From Aradus depressus (taxonomy: Eukaryota; Arthropoda; Insecta; Hemiptera; Aradidae): a DNA stretch of 64,000 bases. Below, piece after piece: positions 1 to 11,286 of this stretch (its first letter is position 1; each line of letters opens with the position of its first letter). Location of the stretch: contig OY759216.1 of NCBI GenBank assembly GCA_963662175.1, positions 39,387,087-39,451,086 of the forward strand, given 5' to 3'. Under the pieces are notes generated by a model, which was not told the DNA's origin, ran no database searches, and saw nothing but the letters and a program-made list of their open reading frames with translations. Both the position numbers and the translations under genes were made by a program.

Positions 1-1640
1 GCTTGGTAGACTAGAAAAGTCAATAACACCGCTGTAGTTGTGGCTTATATTCACAATTCATAAGGCCTTAAAAAAAATTGACGTTTTGGGAAGTTCTCCC
101 TTCATCAATATCTATAATTTATTTGCTGATTTTTATGTAAACATTTTTTTTATGCTGATCATTATATTATTTTTGCAGACATATTTTACGAGTAGATCTC
201 TTAAAAAATATATTTTTTTTGATATCTTTATTATGTAATTTGAGTTGGTTATGACTTCTTCAAACGGTGAAGAAAAGACGTATTTGAATAAAAAATTCTT
301 CGAATTTGTGTGAGTTTTCTAATAAAGTTGTATTTTTTCGTTGCAGTTCTTTTTCTTCCTATTTATTAAAAATTGTATTTTCTTATCATAGACGCTTCGG
401 GCTGCAAGTCTACTTTCAATATCTTTCGGTACTATTTATAATATATATTATTTTTAATTGTTTTTTAATGTAGTGTTTAATACCTTTAATAAGGTAAACA
501 ATTCGTATTTTTAAAAACATTTCTTTCATAAAAAACAAGTACAACCGTGCTAAAGAATTATTCTTATCTGAGAGATACATTTCATGTTTTTCATGAAAAA
601 CAATGACACCAAATTAAAATGCCAATTGACAAGCAATTCATTAGCAACTATTGTGAATTAGAAATACTCAATAAGAGTTGTTTTTATTGAAAATCAAGTG
701 AAGTATTGTTGTTCTGACGGTTAGATATTGTTAATTACCCGTCAATTCGTCTTCCTGGGTTGAACGGGGAATGTTTTGATAAAAGTCCCAACAGCTAACC
801 CAATACTCTTATCTAGAACCATCTTATTATAACACTATTTTACTCCCTACTGTAACTCTTTTGTATATTCTGTAGCCCCGTTAGCTTTGATCCCATCTCA
901 AATCAGTGGACATTCAAACGATCGAAAACATGAGAAACAAATTTGGTAAGGACCAATTTGTCAATAAGACTGCCTCTTTTCGCATAAGTTGGGTAAACGT
1001 CTGAAAAATGGAGTGGTCTTGTCTAAATGTCTGTGTTTTTTTGACAAATATACCTCATAAACCATCTAAAACATTTACTTGATATAATAAAATGAGTTAT
1101 GTTTTTCTATACAGTAGACTCGCTATTAGTCAGCTTCATGGTCCCAGGACATAATTTCTTTCTCATAGGAACATGTCTATTTATTTAACTCTTCGTTAGG
1201 ATTTCTGTTAAGATTTAAGGGTCGTTCTTACGAGGTACACCCTTCCAGAGGTTCTTAGTTCTGACAGTATTCGAGATGATTTCACATCCCTTCTTCAGTG
1301 AACCACGTGATTCAATTTGGCCCGAACAAAGAGTATAGAAAATCATCTTGAAATATTGTCAGAAAGATCACAACTCTAGAATAATTTCTGGAAAAAATGA
1401 ACCAACAATTATAGAATAACCAAAAAAACACACTTCCTAACTTTCACAAGTCTGCTATAATTTTTTTTAAATTTTCTACTATTATTTGAAAAGTATTTTG
1501 ATTAAATTTAAAATATAAAAAATGGTTAAGTCCTTTGGTTGGTTGCTTAGTTTATTTGGGGCGAACAACTACTTTGGTTATTATCGCCTTGTTTGCGCCT
1601 ACCACCTTGTATATATTATAATATAATATATTTCTTGTTC
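1..1640. other. AT-rich non-coding stretch
   Basis: No supported gene was found. The stretch is A/T-rich with short homopolymer runs. Near 1112-1150 a sequence starting CAGTAGACTCGCTATTAG, next to a TA, resembles one terminal repeat of a pogo/Tc1-type element. No matching opposite end was found, so no element is called. Confidence 0.4.
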
Positions 1641-1808
1641 TTACTAAACCAGGGCCACATACCCATGAGCCCTTTGGTAAAGTGACCTTAATTTTCGTCC
1701 AATACAATCCCATATGATATATTTTGACTTTGAGTTCACGTTACGTTGTTTAAAAAGAAACATGTGAATACCCGAATAATATGTTTTGGCCTGGAGTGAG
1801 GTAGTTAC

Positions 1809-1938
1809 CTGCTTGGGCTGCGAAGTGGAGTGGTGTGTTACCCTCATTGTCGGGGATGGTAAGGTCCACGTCTTCGAAGTTGAGCAACAGTTCCAGAAGA
1901 TCAATGCTCCCATTCCCGCACAGGTAGCTCCCACATGT
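1809..1938 (-). CDS. Internal exon of a host gene encoding ankyrin repeat(s)
   Basis: Read on the minus strand, 130 bases translate in phase 0 to 43 residues containing GNGSIDLLELLLNF and then DNEGNTPLHFAAQAG. The second part is the ankyrin hallmark (G-TPLH-AA--G), and the first is the second helix of the preceding repeat. Splice sites fit: the exon is preceded by a T-rich tract ending in CCTTAG (acceptor AG at 1939-1940), and the donor at 1807-1808 reads GCAG|GTAACT. The exon ends one base into a codon. Ankyrin repeats mediate protein-protein binding; the parent protein was not recognised. The neighbouring exons are not securely identified. Open frames on the plus strand here are shadows of this exon. 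Confidence 0.8.
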
Positions 1939-2167
1939 CTAAGGAAAACAAAAACAAAATATGTATATACATATATATTTATTTTTAGGTGAAATTGTTA
2001 GTATTTAGAATAAATAATATAGATGGACATTAATTTTTTTTTGACCAAAATCAAGTTTTCAATAAGATATATACCCCCAATTATATATTTAAAATAATAA
2101 AAATGACAGTAAAGATAAGAATGAGTATTTTCGTAGTACATAATAAACATTTAAGTACTTGACGGAT

Positions 2168-2250
2168 GCGCCGGTAGCTCAGACGTAGAGTGCTTGCCTT
2201 TTGACCTCAAGATCGCGGAATGTGTTTTTCATTCTGCTGCCGGACTTTTG
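2168..2250 (+). repeat. tRNA-SINE head, degraded copy
   Basis: GCCGGTAGCTCAGACGTAG matches the A-box head of the SINE family seen intact at 13.9 kb, followed by GTGCTTGCC. The B box has decayed and the SINE body is missing, so this is a 5' fragment. Confidence 0.55.
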
Positions 2251-2470
2251 CGAAGGTAAGTGAAGAAAATACAACATTATTTTATGATATTTAAATAAAT
2301 AATAATAAAATCCAATTTTTACGAGATAGAGGAATAATAATAAAATATATTTTTTATTTTATTGCGAAAAGCATAGTATTATAAACTTTCTACTTTTCAT
2401 AAAACATAGGTTCCTGCACCTAAAATTCTTTCATACAGGTTATCAGATAACATTTTCTTAGTAAAAAGAA

Positions 2471-2668
2471 GTTTATAGACTAAAAGCAAGAAGTTTATGT
2501 AGTAAAAGCAAGAAGTTTGTATAGTAAAAGCAAGAAGTTTATGTAGTAAAAGCAAGAAGTTTGTATAGTAAAAGCAAGAAGTTTATGTAGTAAAAGCAAG
2601 AAGTTTGTATAGTAAAAGCAAGAAGTTTATATAGTGAAAGCAATACATTTTTATATAGTAAAATAAAG
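2471..2668. repeat. 22-bp minisatellite
   Basis: About nine tandem units of AGTAAAAGCAAGAAGTTTAT or TTTGTAT type, with a period close to 22 bp. Two variants (ending TTTATGT and TTTGTAT) alternate over much of the array, suggesting a 44-bp higher unit. The minus-strand open frame with repeated LLLYKLLAFT residues is a by-product of the repeat. Confidence 0.9.
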
Positions 2669-2799
2669 AAGTTTATATAGCCTTCTTGAGAAAAAGAAAC
2701 TACTCGTAGTTTTTCTTTAAACAGAAAATTAACGTTTGTAGAAAGAAACAAAATAGAAAATAAACTAGATGGCGCGCGGGTTCCTCTAGGTACTAATTT

Positions 2800-3010
2800 T
2801 CTACAGAATCGGCCGAAGGGAAGGGACTCAACACAAAAACCCTAATAACTGCTGATGACGTTTCGGCACAACTTGCAGTATGATTCAGAAGTAAGTGAAC
2901 TATATATGTTTAGCTCAAACTGTCAATTGGTCTTGGAGGGAGAGAGAAAACTTAATTGATTAATCCGTTCTGGGGAAGTACGTTGCCGTGATTCATCGAC
3001 GACTTTTTAA
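2800..3010 (-). mobile_element. Family 1 element, truncated copy (core plus head)
   Basis: It contains the core signature (CGGCCGAAGGGAAGG, then AATAACTGCTGATG) and the terminal block TTCTGGGGAAGTACGTTGCCG followed by GATTCATCGACGAC. Orientation is opposite to the better copy at 54.8 kb. The tail hairpin is missing. Confidence 0.65.
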
Positions 3011-3049
3011 AATTATATTTAAAAATATGTTTTATCAGACGCTTGATGA

Positions 3050-3795
3050 TGTGGGCAACTTCGAAAGCCAGCTACATTTTTATTTTGCAACCTATACAGA
3101 TGCACAATAATAGTTGCCCTGCTTCTAAATGCTTTAAATATAAACCTTTGACACTTTCACATTAATTTACAATAATTCTTCATAGAGGATTGAGAAAGAC
3201 ATGGGATCGTTCTTGAAGACTGGGTCAAGGAAATAGAAGGATTTTTTGTGGCTGCCCGTCCACACGGAGACACTTCACCCCTCTCGGAGCAATGACAGTT
3301 CTGATCCAATCAAACCCAATGACTTTTTCTCCTTCAGCCACCTCCTTCTATCTCCTTTTTTTTTTTTTTTCTCTTAGTACTCCATAAATAGAATCAGCCC
3401 AGAACTAGTTCGGAGCGCAATAGCCTGCGCTTGCATCATATTCAACTGCAACCAATAAAATGTAAATCTATTTAATATGATGAATTATAGTTGAATGTGT
3501 TACATCAACATGTTGAACGCCCACCTTCAGGGGGACTCTAGTCTGAAAGTATCCACTCGAGAAAATTCTTTAAATGAGTAAGGAACTTTCGTTAGGAACG
3601 TCGTAAGGAACGCTCAATCAGTATTTTGTGGTGGTCGAATGAGAGGTTTCGGATACGCTGTTGGGAACTGGTTCATATTTCAAAATGTAAATTCAATTAA
3701 GAGAATTGAGTTTTTCATAAGAACTTGAGAAAAAAAAAAGTGGTCGGTAAATCAACCCCCTCTCCCCCCAAGGACTTTCCTCGGTGAGAGGGCGC
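3050..3795. other. Unassigned non-coding stretch
   Basis: No open frame or repeat family was recognised. It includes a T run near 3356-3370 and a less AT-rich patch around 3240-3320 with no clear splice-bounded frame. Confidence 0.35.
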
Positions 3796-3799
3796 CATA

Positions 3800-4600
3800 A
3801 TCATAATCGCAAAAATGTATTAGCTTTCCACTATGTCGACACAGATCGCAGAAATGTATTAGTTTTCCACTATCGACACAGACCGCAAAAATGTATTAGC
3901 TTTCCACTATCGACACAGATCGTAGAAATGTATTAGCTTTCCACTATGTCGACACAGATCGCAAAAATGTATTAGCTTTCCACTATGTCGACACAGATCG
4001 CAAAAATGTATTAGCTTTCCACTATGTCGACACAGATCGCAAAAATGTATTAGCTTTCCACTATATTGACACAGATCGTAGAAATGTATTAGCTTTCCAC
4101 TATCGACACAGATCGTAGAAATGTATTAGCTTTCCACTATATCGAAACAGATCGCAGAAATGTATTAGCTTTCCACTATATCGAAACAGATCGCAGAAAT
4201 GTATTAGCTTTCCACTATCGATACAGATCGCAGAAATGTATTAGCTTTCCACTATATCGAGACAGATCACAAAAATGTATTAGCTTTCTACTATAACGAC
4301 ACAGATCGTAGAAATATACTAGCTTTCCACTATGTCGACACAGATCGTAGAAATGTACTAGCTTTCCACTATCGACACAGATCGTAGAAATGTACTAGCT
4401 TTCCACTATATCGACATAGACCGTAGAAATGTACTAGCTTTCCACTATCGACACAGACCGCAAAAATGTATTAGCTTTCCACTATCGACACAGATCGCAT
4501 AAATGTACCAGCTTTCCTCTATCGACACAGATCGTAGAAATGTACTAGCTTTCCACTATGTCGACACAGATCGCAAAATTATATTAGCTTTCCACTACAT
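3800..4600. repeat. Minisatellite with 34-40 bp units
   Basis: About 21 tandem units share ATGTATTAGCTTTCCACTAT followed by an optional GT or AT, then CGACACAGATCGCA/TAGAA. Unit length varies mainly by the presence or absence of those dinucleotides. Variants with GTACTAGC instead of GTATTAGC cluster in the right half (about 4310-4560), so the array has subfamily blocks. A short inverted match (TTTCTGCGATCTGTGTCT) lies near 8464, outside the array. Confidence 0.92.
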
Positions 4601-5118
4601 ACTACAGGTATGTAAATGCTCTATATTTATGAGTGGTGGCTGTAAAACTGCCCAGATGTGGCACTAATGAGTCCAGACAGGAAGTGTGAAGATCTGCAGT
4701 TTATGTGACACGTGGTCAACGGTTGTTATTCAAATCAGCGGATATCATCGGCAACACCGCCTCTCTCCTCAATATGTCTCAAGAAGCTCAATTAACAGTA
4801 AACTGTTGTCATCTCAACTAAGGACAACAAACTGCGAACTGGACAGAGTTTGTTTAGAGTTTCCTTATGTCGAAGAGTTTTTTGGTCTGAGTTGAAACTA
4901 TTGGATCTATAAAACTGAAACTTTTCACATATTTAAAAAGAAGTGTCGAAGAAATAAATAGGGTAGAAAGTAAATAAGCGAAAAATAATATAATATTTTT
5001 AATGTGAATGTGAAGGCTGATGTAGTGAGAAGTGATTTTTAATAGGTTGCAAAATAAAAATATAGTCTGGCCTCTCACAGATTTTATTATTTTATTTTAT
5101 GCTAGCCGGCTTTCGAGA

Positions 5119-5324
5119 TCGCCAAGACAAGCTCATAGAAACATAGGCTACATGCACCAAAACATACAAATATAAAAAACAAATAATTCAATCAATGTGA
5201 AACATATAAAGCTTTATATCTCTTTATTTTATTTTATGTTATTTATTGATTGAATTATTTGTTTTTTTATATTTATGAATTTTAGTGCATGTAGCCTATG
5301 TTCCAATGAGCTTGTCTTGGCAAT
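5119..5324. repeat. Foldback element (long hairpin)
   Basis: The left arm (5119-5195, starting ATCGCCAAGACAAGCTCAT) and the right arm (5245-5324, ending ATGAGCTTGTCTTGGCAAT) are inverted copies of about 78 bp with a few mismatches, separated by about 50 bp containing AT-rich sequence. There is no coding capacity. It is most likely a MITE or foldback element; no flanking duplication was identified with confidence. Confidence 0.75.
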
Positions 5325-5339
5325 TATTATTTTGTAGCT

Positions 5340-5480
5340 TTTTACTAAATGGTGAGTTTTCCGTATAAGACAACAGGGGCACTACTCAAAAATCCCAATA
5401 ACTGCCGATGTACCTGAGTGAACTGTTGTTTTTTAGCCCAAACAAGCGACTAGTTTTGGAATGAGAGCGATTACATAACT
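5340..5480 (-). mobile_element. Family 1 core fragment
   Basis: It shows CCCAATAACTGCCGATGTA and the downstream CTAGTTTTGGAATGAGAGCG, the same order as in other inverted family 1 copies. Neither terminal hairpin is present. Confidence 0.55.
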
Positions 5481-5838
5481 TAGTCTATACATCGTATAGT
5501 TGGGAATGCAAAAAATTGGAACCATGAATCCTTGACAGCGTTGCAACATATAAAGAACTCAGATAAAGTACTACTCAGATAGTAAAGAACTCTCCATTGA
5601 AAGCTTTGTACTTAAGACTTTCAACTATCATGTGATGTTACTGACGGGATGCTTGATCCCTGGGGCTTTACTGCTCCAGCCAATAAATTGAATGACTCAC
5701 ATAAAGTACATGACTTGAACTAAATCGAAAAGTATTTTATCTTGACAGAAATAGTATTACCTACCTGCCTTGTTGATAATTTTTATAACGTATAAAAATT
5801 ATAATGTAAGTTCTCTATCATTTAAGCTGTTTTTTCAG

Positions 5839-6000
5839 TAGAAATGGAGGTATTTGATGCGTTGTTGGGTCAAAAGTGAACTGTTTGTATATTTAACAAA
5901 GGATTATTGATGACATGAAAATATTAATACAATTAGAAGCTTTTCATACTTTTGACCCAACCGAAGGCATCAAATATCTCCATTTCTGCTTAAAAAGTAG
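5839..6000. mobile_element. Inverted pair of short PLE fragments
   Basis: AGAAATGGAGGTATTTGATG (5839 onward) and its inverted partner CATCAAATATCTCCATTTCT (ending near 5988) flank about 100 bp. Both match the 3' coding part of the PLE at 29-30.5 kb (the GIKYLHYCPKS region). It is therefore a decayed miniature of the inverted PLE arrangement found there. Confidence 0.6.
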
Positions 6001-6239
6001 ATTACTTGATAATAATAACATTATTTCCTTTAAACCATAACAAGATAATAGGATAGATAATAATTATATAAACAAATATGTACTAACTTTTATAGTCTGA
6101 AATACTTATGATTAGTATTAAAATGACTACTAAAAAATGAAATGAATAAATAAATACTTGAAAATATGAGTACAAAAATAATAATATCAATAAATACAGT
6201 AAATAATTTTTCTAATTTATGTAAATAAAATTAAAATAA

Positions 6240-6345
6240 CAATTTTTTACAACTTTTCCGGAAGGTTTTTTTTTTCACGACATATCGGAATGTTCTTACG
6301 CTCCTCCTCAGGTCACAATGTGCGAAATACAGAAAAGAGAAAGAA
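6240..6345 (-). mobile_element. PLE terminal-repeat fragment
   Basis: TTTTCCGGAAGG, CGACATATCGGAATG and the block ending CACAATGTGCGAAAT match a second copy at 13.74-13.83 kb. On the minus strand it reads CCTGAGGAGGAGC...CCGATAT, resembling the decayed hammerhead-like core of PLE terminal repeats elsewhere in this window. Confidence 0.5.
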
Positions 6346-6504
6346 AACAAATTAAAAATTATAAAGTATACATACCTATAAATAAATGAAAAAATAAATA
6401 TAAATAAATAAAATGTAAATAAAAATACATAAAAAAGAAAAACAAGAAGAATAAATTAGTACCTAATAAATGAAAAATAGTGATTAAAAGGTAAATTCGA
6501 AAGA

Positions 6505-6598
6505 CCTTAAAGGAGGATATCTATTGAAAGTTTGGAACAACTGGAAAAAAAGAAAGTCAGAAAAATTAACATGTGTATAAATGATCAAATTTTGGGAG
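6505..6598 (+). pseudogene. PLE C-terminal coding fragment (before SINE-like insertion)
   Basis: One frame reads SIESLEQLEKKKVRKINMCI then NDQI, matching LLNSLEQLEINKANKRNICM then NDQI of the intact PLE fragment at 30.4 kb. The match stops at NDQI, where a SINE-like sequence starts, and resumes at 6815. Only the extreme C-terminus downstream of the GIY-YIG domain is present. Confidence 0.7.
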
Positions 6599-6797
6599 CC
6601 ATGATGGCCGGTGCGGGATAGAGCGTAGGGCTTTACTCGCATGGTCTCATCTTGGTTTGCGGAACGAATGCCGTCCGGGAGTGACTTTTATTTCGTAGAT
6701 AGAACTATCTCCCGGAGCCATGGATATCGTATAAATAACTAGGTATGAAAATGACATGGCTAATATGCATTGCACATAAGGCCAAAAAAAAAAAAGA
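6597..6797 (+). mobile_element. SINE-like retroposon inserted in a PLE fragment
   Basis: About 200 bp starting GGGAGCCATGATGGCCGG and ending in a run of A separates two parts of a PLE sequence that are contiguous at 30.5 kb. AAATTT lies on both sides, consistent with a short target duplication. A weak B-box-like GGTTTGCGGAAC suggests a tRNA-derived head. It differs from the main SINE family. Confidence 0.55.
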
Positions 6798-6811
6798 ATT
6801 ATTAAATTTAT

Positions 6812-6842
6812 TTAAAAACTACTCCCCTTTGTTAACACAATG
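6812..6842 (+). pseudogene. PLE C-terminal coding fragment (after SINE-like insertion)
   Basis: ACTCCCCTTTGTTAACAC matches the last codons and stop region of the PLE frame at 30.52 kb. It continues the fragment that ends near 6598. Confidence 0.6.
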
Positions 6843-6859
6843 AGAAATCATTAGTACAT

Positions 6860-7990
6860 ATGTGTATTTGAGGTCAATATATATAATATTTATCTCAAGA
6901 TGTGTTCTAATTACCTTTCTAATTTATAGACTACCTAATAGATTATCTTAATTAAATGTGATTAAAGCACTAAATTATTGTATACAATAAAATATATAGT
7001 AATTTAAATGCAAATATATGAAATGTGAATTAATAGAATATTTACGTGAAATGTAACTTGAAATTGCCCTATCTAAAAGTGCCCTAATCCTCTTGTAGTC
7101 GTAAACTCATCATAGATAGAGAAACTCATCGTGTTCATAGACAGAAAACACTTTTTTTTTCACTTTTGGAATGAGACATTTTTAATGAAAACTGAACAAC
7201 AAATTGTTTGACGCACTGACCGAGTGCATAACTTTTCTTATACTTCGTATAACTGGAATAGTAAAAAAAATGTGTGAATGTTATTCATGTACATATACGG
7301 CTGACAAGACGTTGCATTCACTCCATAAGATCTACAAATAAGGTATCCAATATCAGAATGAATAAAATCATTCCAATAATCACAAATCTCTAAGAATTAC
7401 CACAAGATCCAGACGTAAATTGAAACTTATATTAAACGACAATGTTGAAACTTAGTTGGCATATTCCAATGGAAATTTCTCAATATTAAACTTATTAGTT
7501 CACTTCCTATCTAAGTATGCAATAATAAGTGCATATATATTATTCATTGTTAATAAAGTTATGCAAATATGTCGCCAATAACGGACTGTTATGACCTCAA
7601 CTTAGCTAATACTGCCATCAATTGGCCATTTCAATAGCTAATATAACCGCATATGAGGTAAAGTGCCCCAATAAACTGTTCATTTTTGTTATGTTTTCTC
7701 CTATGAGACCTCTTTTTATATCAATTTTTATTCAAATATCGAATGTTCATAACGCTTTTTATGATTCTCATTTCCCGCCATGAAGTTGAAAAATCGACAT
7801 TTAAAGAAGCTAATATTATTCTTAATTTACGAGACGTGAAACATAGAGAAACGATACATTTGTTGAAATTTGTATATTAAATCGATTTGATATCGGCGTA
7901 TTCTCGTCTTAATGCAAAAAACTTGTAACTCGAATTTTAACAATTTTATGGTTAATATTTCTAGAAAAAGTAGATAAGCTCATCTTAAGC
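6860..7990. other. AT-rich stretch with one family 1 tail remnant
   Basis: Mostly unassigned AT-rich DNA. At 7215-7265 the phrase GACCGAGTGCATAACTTTTC followed by ATACTTCGTATAACTGG is a decayed family 1 tail hairpin. Nothing else is supported. Confidence 0.4.
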
Positions 7991-8035
7991 TCTTTCTTGG
8001 TAAATTATAATAATTATTATACATCCACATTTCCT

Positions 8036-8100
8036 CCTTTTAACTTCCCCAGCATTACCAAGTATAGGGGAAGTTATGTAATCGGCCAGAAATTCGAAGA
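8036..8100 (-). mobile_element. Family 1 tail hairpin remnant
   Basis: ACTTCCCCAGCATTACCAAG followed by TATAGGGGAAGTTATGTAAT is the terminal hairpin of family 1 read in reverse, followed by CGGCCAGAAATTCG. The open frame covering it (7997-8197) is not regarded as a gene. Confidence 0.65.
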
Positions 8101-8215
8101 CGCTTTATACTATTTGGATCTTTGCCAGAAAACAGACACATATAGACAACGAAGAACTCCTTCCAGAAGTGGCTTAGAAAAAATGTTTAATTCATAATAG
8201 CATCAAATAGCCTCC

Positions 8216-8262
8216 CAACTTTGAGCACGCCGTCCTTCGGAAGGGAAGTTAAGCCATAGATA
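8216..8262 (+). repeat. tRNA-SINE body fragment
   Basis: GAGCACGCCGTCCTTCGGAA followed by GGGAAGTTAAGC matches the middle of the SINE consensus. Head and tail are absent. Confidence 0.55.
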
Positions 8263-8719
8263 TAAAATATGTCTTCCCACTGTTTTATTTTTGACCAGAA
8301 CTGGTTTTCAACGCAACAGCGTCATCATCAGTTGTACATCCCAGGGGGCGTTCAAGTATTACGTAACGCAATTTTTGAAGATTTTTGACCCTTCCTCCCC
8401 CTCATGTAACGCGCCGTAACGTTTTTCTACTCAGATTCAACTGTCATCATTTCCGAATACGTTTCTGCGATCTGTGTCTATACAGTGACAAAAAAATTTT
8501 CAAATTGACATTTAAATTTCTCTGGTTGTCATATTTATACAGGTTAATGTGAGATACCCTGCCCCTACGGAAGTGTCTGCCTTAACAATACACTGTCAAA
8601 TATTTGAATTTTCAATAATATAATAAAATAAAAAATAAATAAATAAAATATAATATAAAAAACTTAATAAAAGAAAAGAAACAACTAAAGAATGGGGTTT
8701 GTAGTAGAATACATAGTAT

Positions 8720-8990
8720 ATATAAGAATCGGCCATAGGGGAGAGGGGGATTAAGAAGACGCAATTTAAAATCCCATAAGGACGACACCTATTACCTTTC
8801 CGCGGAAACAGCCGAAGAGAAGAGGAAAAATCAGAATGGGGATTAACTGAAAAGTCACAATAACTGCCGATGTAATAAATGTATCGACACGAAATTTATT
8901 CTGTTTTGGAGGGAAGGTGAAAATGTAATTGATGGGGAAGTACATTGCCGGTGATTTTTGGTGAAAATGGAGGGATTTCCAAGATTGCCC
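8720..8990 (-). mobile_element. Family 1 element, core and head
   Basis: Core signatures in order: GAATCGGCCATAGGGGAGAG, CCCATAAGGACGACACCTAT, AATAACTGCCGATGTAATAA and TGTATCGACACGAAATTTAT. The terminal block GGGGAAGTACATTGCCGGTG closes the copy at its right end. The orientation is reversed. Confidence 0.7.
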
Positions 8991-9229
8991 ATCCTTTTTT
9001 CACTCACTGTAAATACAGTAAATTACAGAATTCAGGATGTTTACAGACAGGTATATACAAAGCCACACACACATTTCTTCATAACACAACCGCTCTCCCT
9101 AGAAAAATGTAGAAGAGGTAGAACCGTATCCTACTATAAGCCTGAATTGTCAGCCCACGTACCTAAATTGTTTTCAAATATCGATGCTTCAAGGTGTTAA
9201 AAAAACTTATGCCACTAAAATCATTCATT

Positions 9230-9880
9230 CAAGACAGCTGACTGTTACGAAAGGAAACCGTCGATACGGAATTTATTTTGGAATTGAGCCCCCTCCCCTG
9301 TACCCTCCCTTCTCTTCGGCCTATATCTCTGAAATTTGACAGGTTATGTCCTCATTGAATTTTGACTTCAAATAAGAAATTTCATTTCGATACATCGGCA
9401 GTTATTGTGACTTTTGATTTGAGCCCCCTCTGATACTCCTTCCTTTCTGCCGATTCCTCTGAAAATGAATACGTGTCATCTTTATATGGTTTTAAGTTCA
9501 GATATGAAATATTGTGTCGATAAGTCCCTCTCCTTGTGCCGATTTAGCTGAAAATCGATAGATGTTGTCCCCTCGAGATTTTGGTATCACGTAAAAAATA
9601 TCGTGTCGATAAATTCATTCTATCGGCAGTTATTAGTTTTTATATTAAGCCTCCCCCTTATTCCTCCTTCCCTTTGGTTGATTTGGCTGAAAATCAATAG
9701 ATGTCGTCATTAGAGAGTTCTGGATTCAAGTATAAAATTTCGTGTTGATACACGTGTTCACAGACACTTACACAGTCTCACAGACATTTTTAATCTGGTC
9801 GGAAAACTTGAAATTCCGTTGAAAACTCCGCAACGAATTTTTGACCGATTACATAACTACCCTTATACGCTCAGAGCTCT
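9230..9880 (+). mobile_element. Family 1 element with several core units
   Basis: Several diverged core units follow one another, each with a 'GATACATTCAT..ATCGGCAGTTATTG' then 'GAGCCCCCTC' then 'GAAAATTGATAG' pattern, starting near 9250, 9390, 9510 and 9610. They are followed by the transition to the tail (CAGACATTTTTAATCTGGTC, GAAATTCCGTTGAAAACTCC) and a decayed tail hairpin at 9848-9880. This copy shows that the core is tandem inside the element. Confidence 0.75.
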
Positions 9881-10389
9881 AACTCTAGATTTTTTAATTA
9901 GTTATAAGTTACTAAAATATTGTTAAATAATTTCTGAAATTGACAATATTTGAGTAGATTTAAAAGGGGAACTTAATTTCATCCTAAAATTATATTTTTT
10001 AATCATTTCATTTTAACACCCTAAATGTTCACGGGACCGTGAAGGAAGATTACCATTTTTTTTTCTTTTTCAGTGAGGGAGTAGGATCAAATTTCATTTT
10101 TCTTGAGACCCTAATCACCGGCTATGTACTTCCCCATCACGAATTAATCAATACAGTCGCACTGCCTCCAAAACCTATCGAACGTATGGACTAAAGATCA
10201 ATAGTTGACTTGACATTCATTGGTGTTTGTGAGTTTAACCGCTCGTCTAATCTCCCCCTTCCCTTCAGCCGATTTCGCAAAAAAATAATAAGTGTCGTCC
10301 TTATGAGATTTCAAAATTACATATCGAATTTTGTACCGATACATTCATTTCAACGGTAGTTAGTCGGTATTGTGTTTTGAACTTATGTA

Positions 10390-11010
10390 CAGTAGAACCT
10401 CTTTAAGTCGAACCTCGATAAGTCGAAAACCTCCAAAACTCGAAAAAAAAATTTTGTTCCTTTCCCTTCAAGCCTCAAAACCTCCATTACTCGAAATCTC
10501 AACCCTCTATTAGTCGAAATAATCAGTGAGTCCCTACAAGCCATTTTGGTACATATTTTCCTTCTATAACTCGAAAAAATAAATTGGACATCTGTATCTC
10601 GAACATAGCAATGTTTTATTTTACAACCTTTACAACTCGATTATTTGAAACTTATTACCTCTATAGCTCGAAGAAAAATATGTTACCTACTTTAAGTATT
10701 TGCCGACAATGTACATTGTTTCTTAGAAAACAACTTAGGAGTGTACAACAAATAGGATTACCAATTATCTAAAGCTAATTTTAAGGATGTTTTGAAATAA
10801 TGTTGATTTATAATAAATATGAATATGTTTGTTACCTCTGTAACTTGAATTTTTATTTATTTCACCTCTCTAACTCAAAATTAGAATGAAACTTAACCTC
10901 TACAAGTCGAATCAAAATCCGCCGAAATCGAAATCCTCCATAAGTCGAAAACTCTATAACTCGAATTTTTTGGCGTCTCCCTTGATGTTCGACTTATAGA
11001 GGTTCTACTG
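10390..11010. mobile_element. pogo/Tc1-type MITE (621 bp)
   Basis: It is bounded by TA on both sides (10388-10389 and 11011-11012). The terminal inverted repeats are CAGTAGAACCTCTTTAAGTC at the left and, read inverted, CAGTAGAACCTCTATAAGTC at the right; the match continues for about 24 bp. This 'CAGTaGAACCTC..AAGTCGAA' end is typical of Tigger/pogo elements. The interior is packed with AACTCGAA / TAGTCGAA motifs. There is no transposase frame, so it is non-autonomous. It inserted into a family 1 core unit. Confidence 0.88.
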
Positions 11011-11286
11011 TATAAAATTTCGTGTTAATGTATTCATTTATCGGAAGTTATCGTGTCCACAAACATACATTTTTTTTTTTTTAATTACTGGAGGAATCAA
11101 GGGATCGCAAAGTTGAAATTCCGATGAAAACACTACATGGAATTTCTGGCATAGATAACTTGCCCGATACTATAAATATGGAAGTAAAAAGTAGAAAATT
11201 TTATTCAAGAAGATACGCATCCAAGATTCAATTTGAACTTGAAACAACACTTACTCCGTTGGAGACAAAAACAGTCATACTGGAAC

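Noticed and set aside
1112..1150. Complete pogo-type element starting CAGTAGACTCGC
   Set aside because: No matching inverted end was found downstream.
1786..1992. Plus-strand open frame MAWSEVVTC...
   Set aside because: The opposite strand carries the ankyrin exon with splice sites and a conserved motif.
3800..4600. CRISPR-like array
   Set aside because: The units are entirely repetitive, with no spacer diversity.
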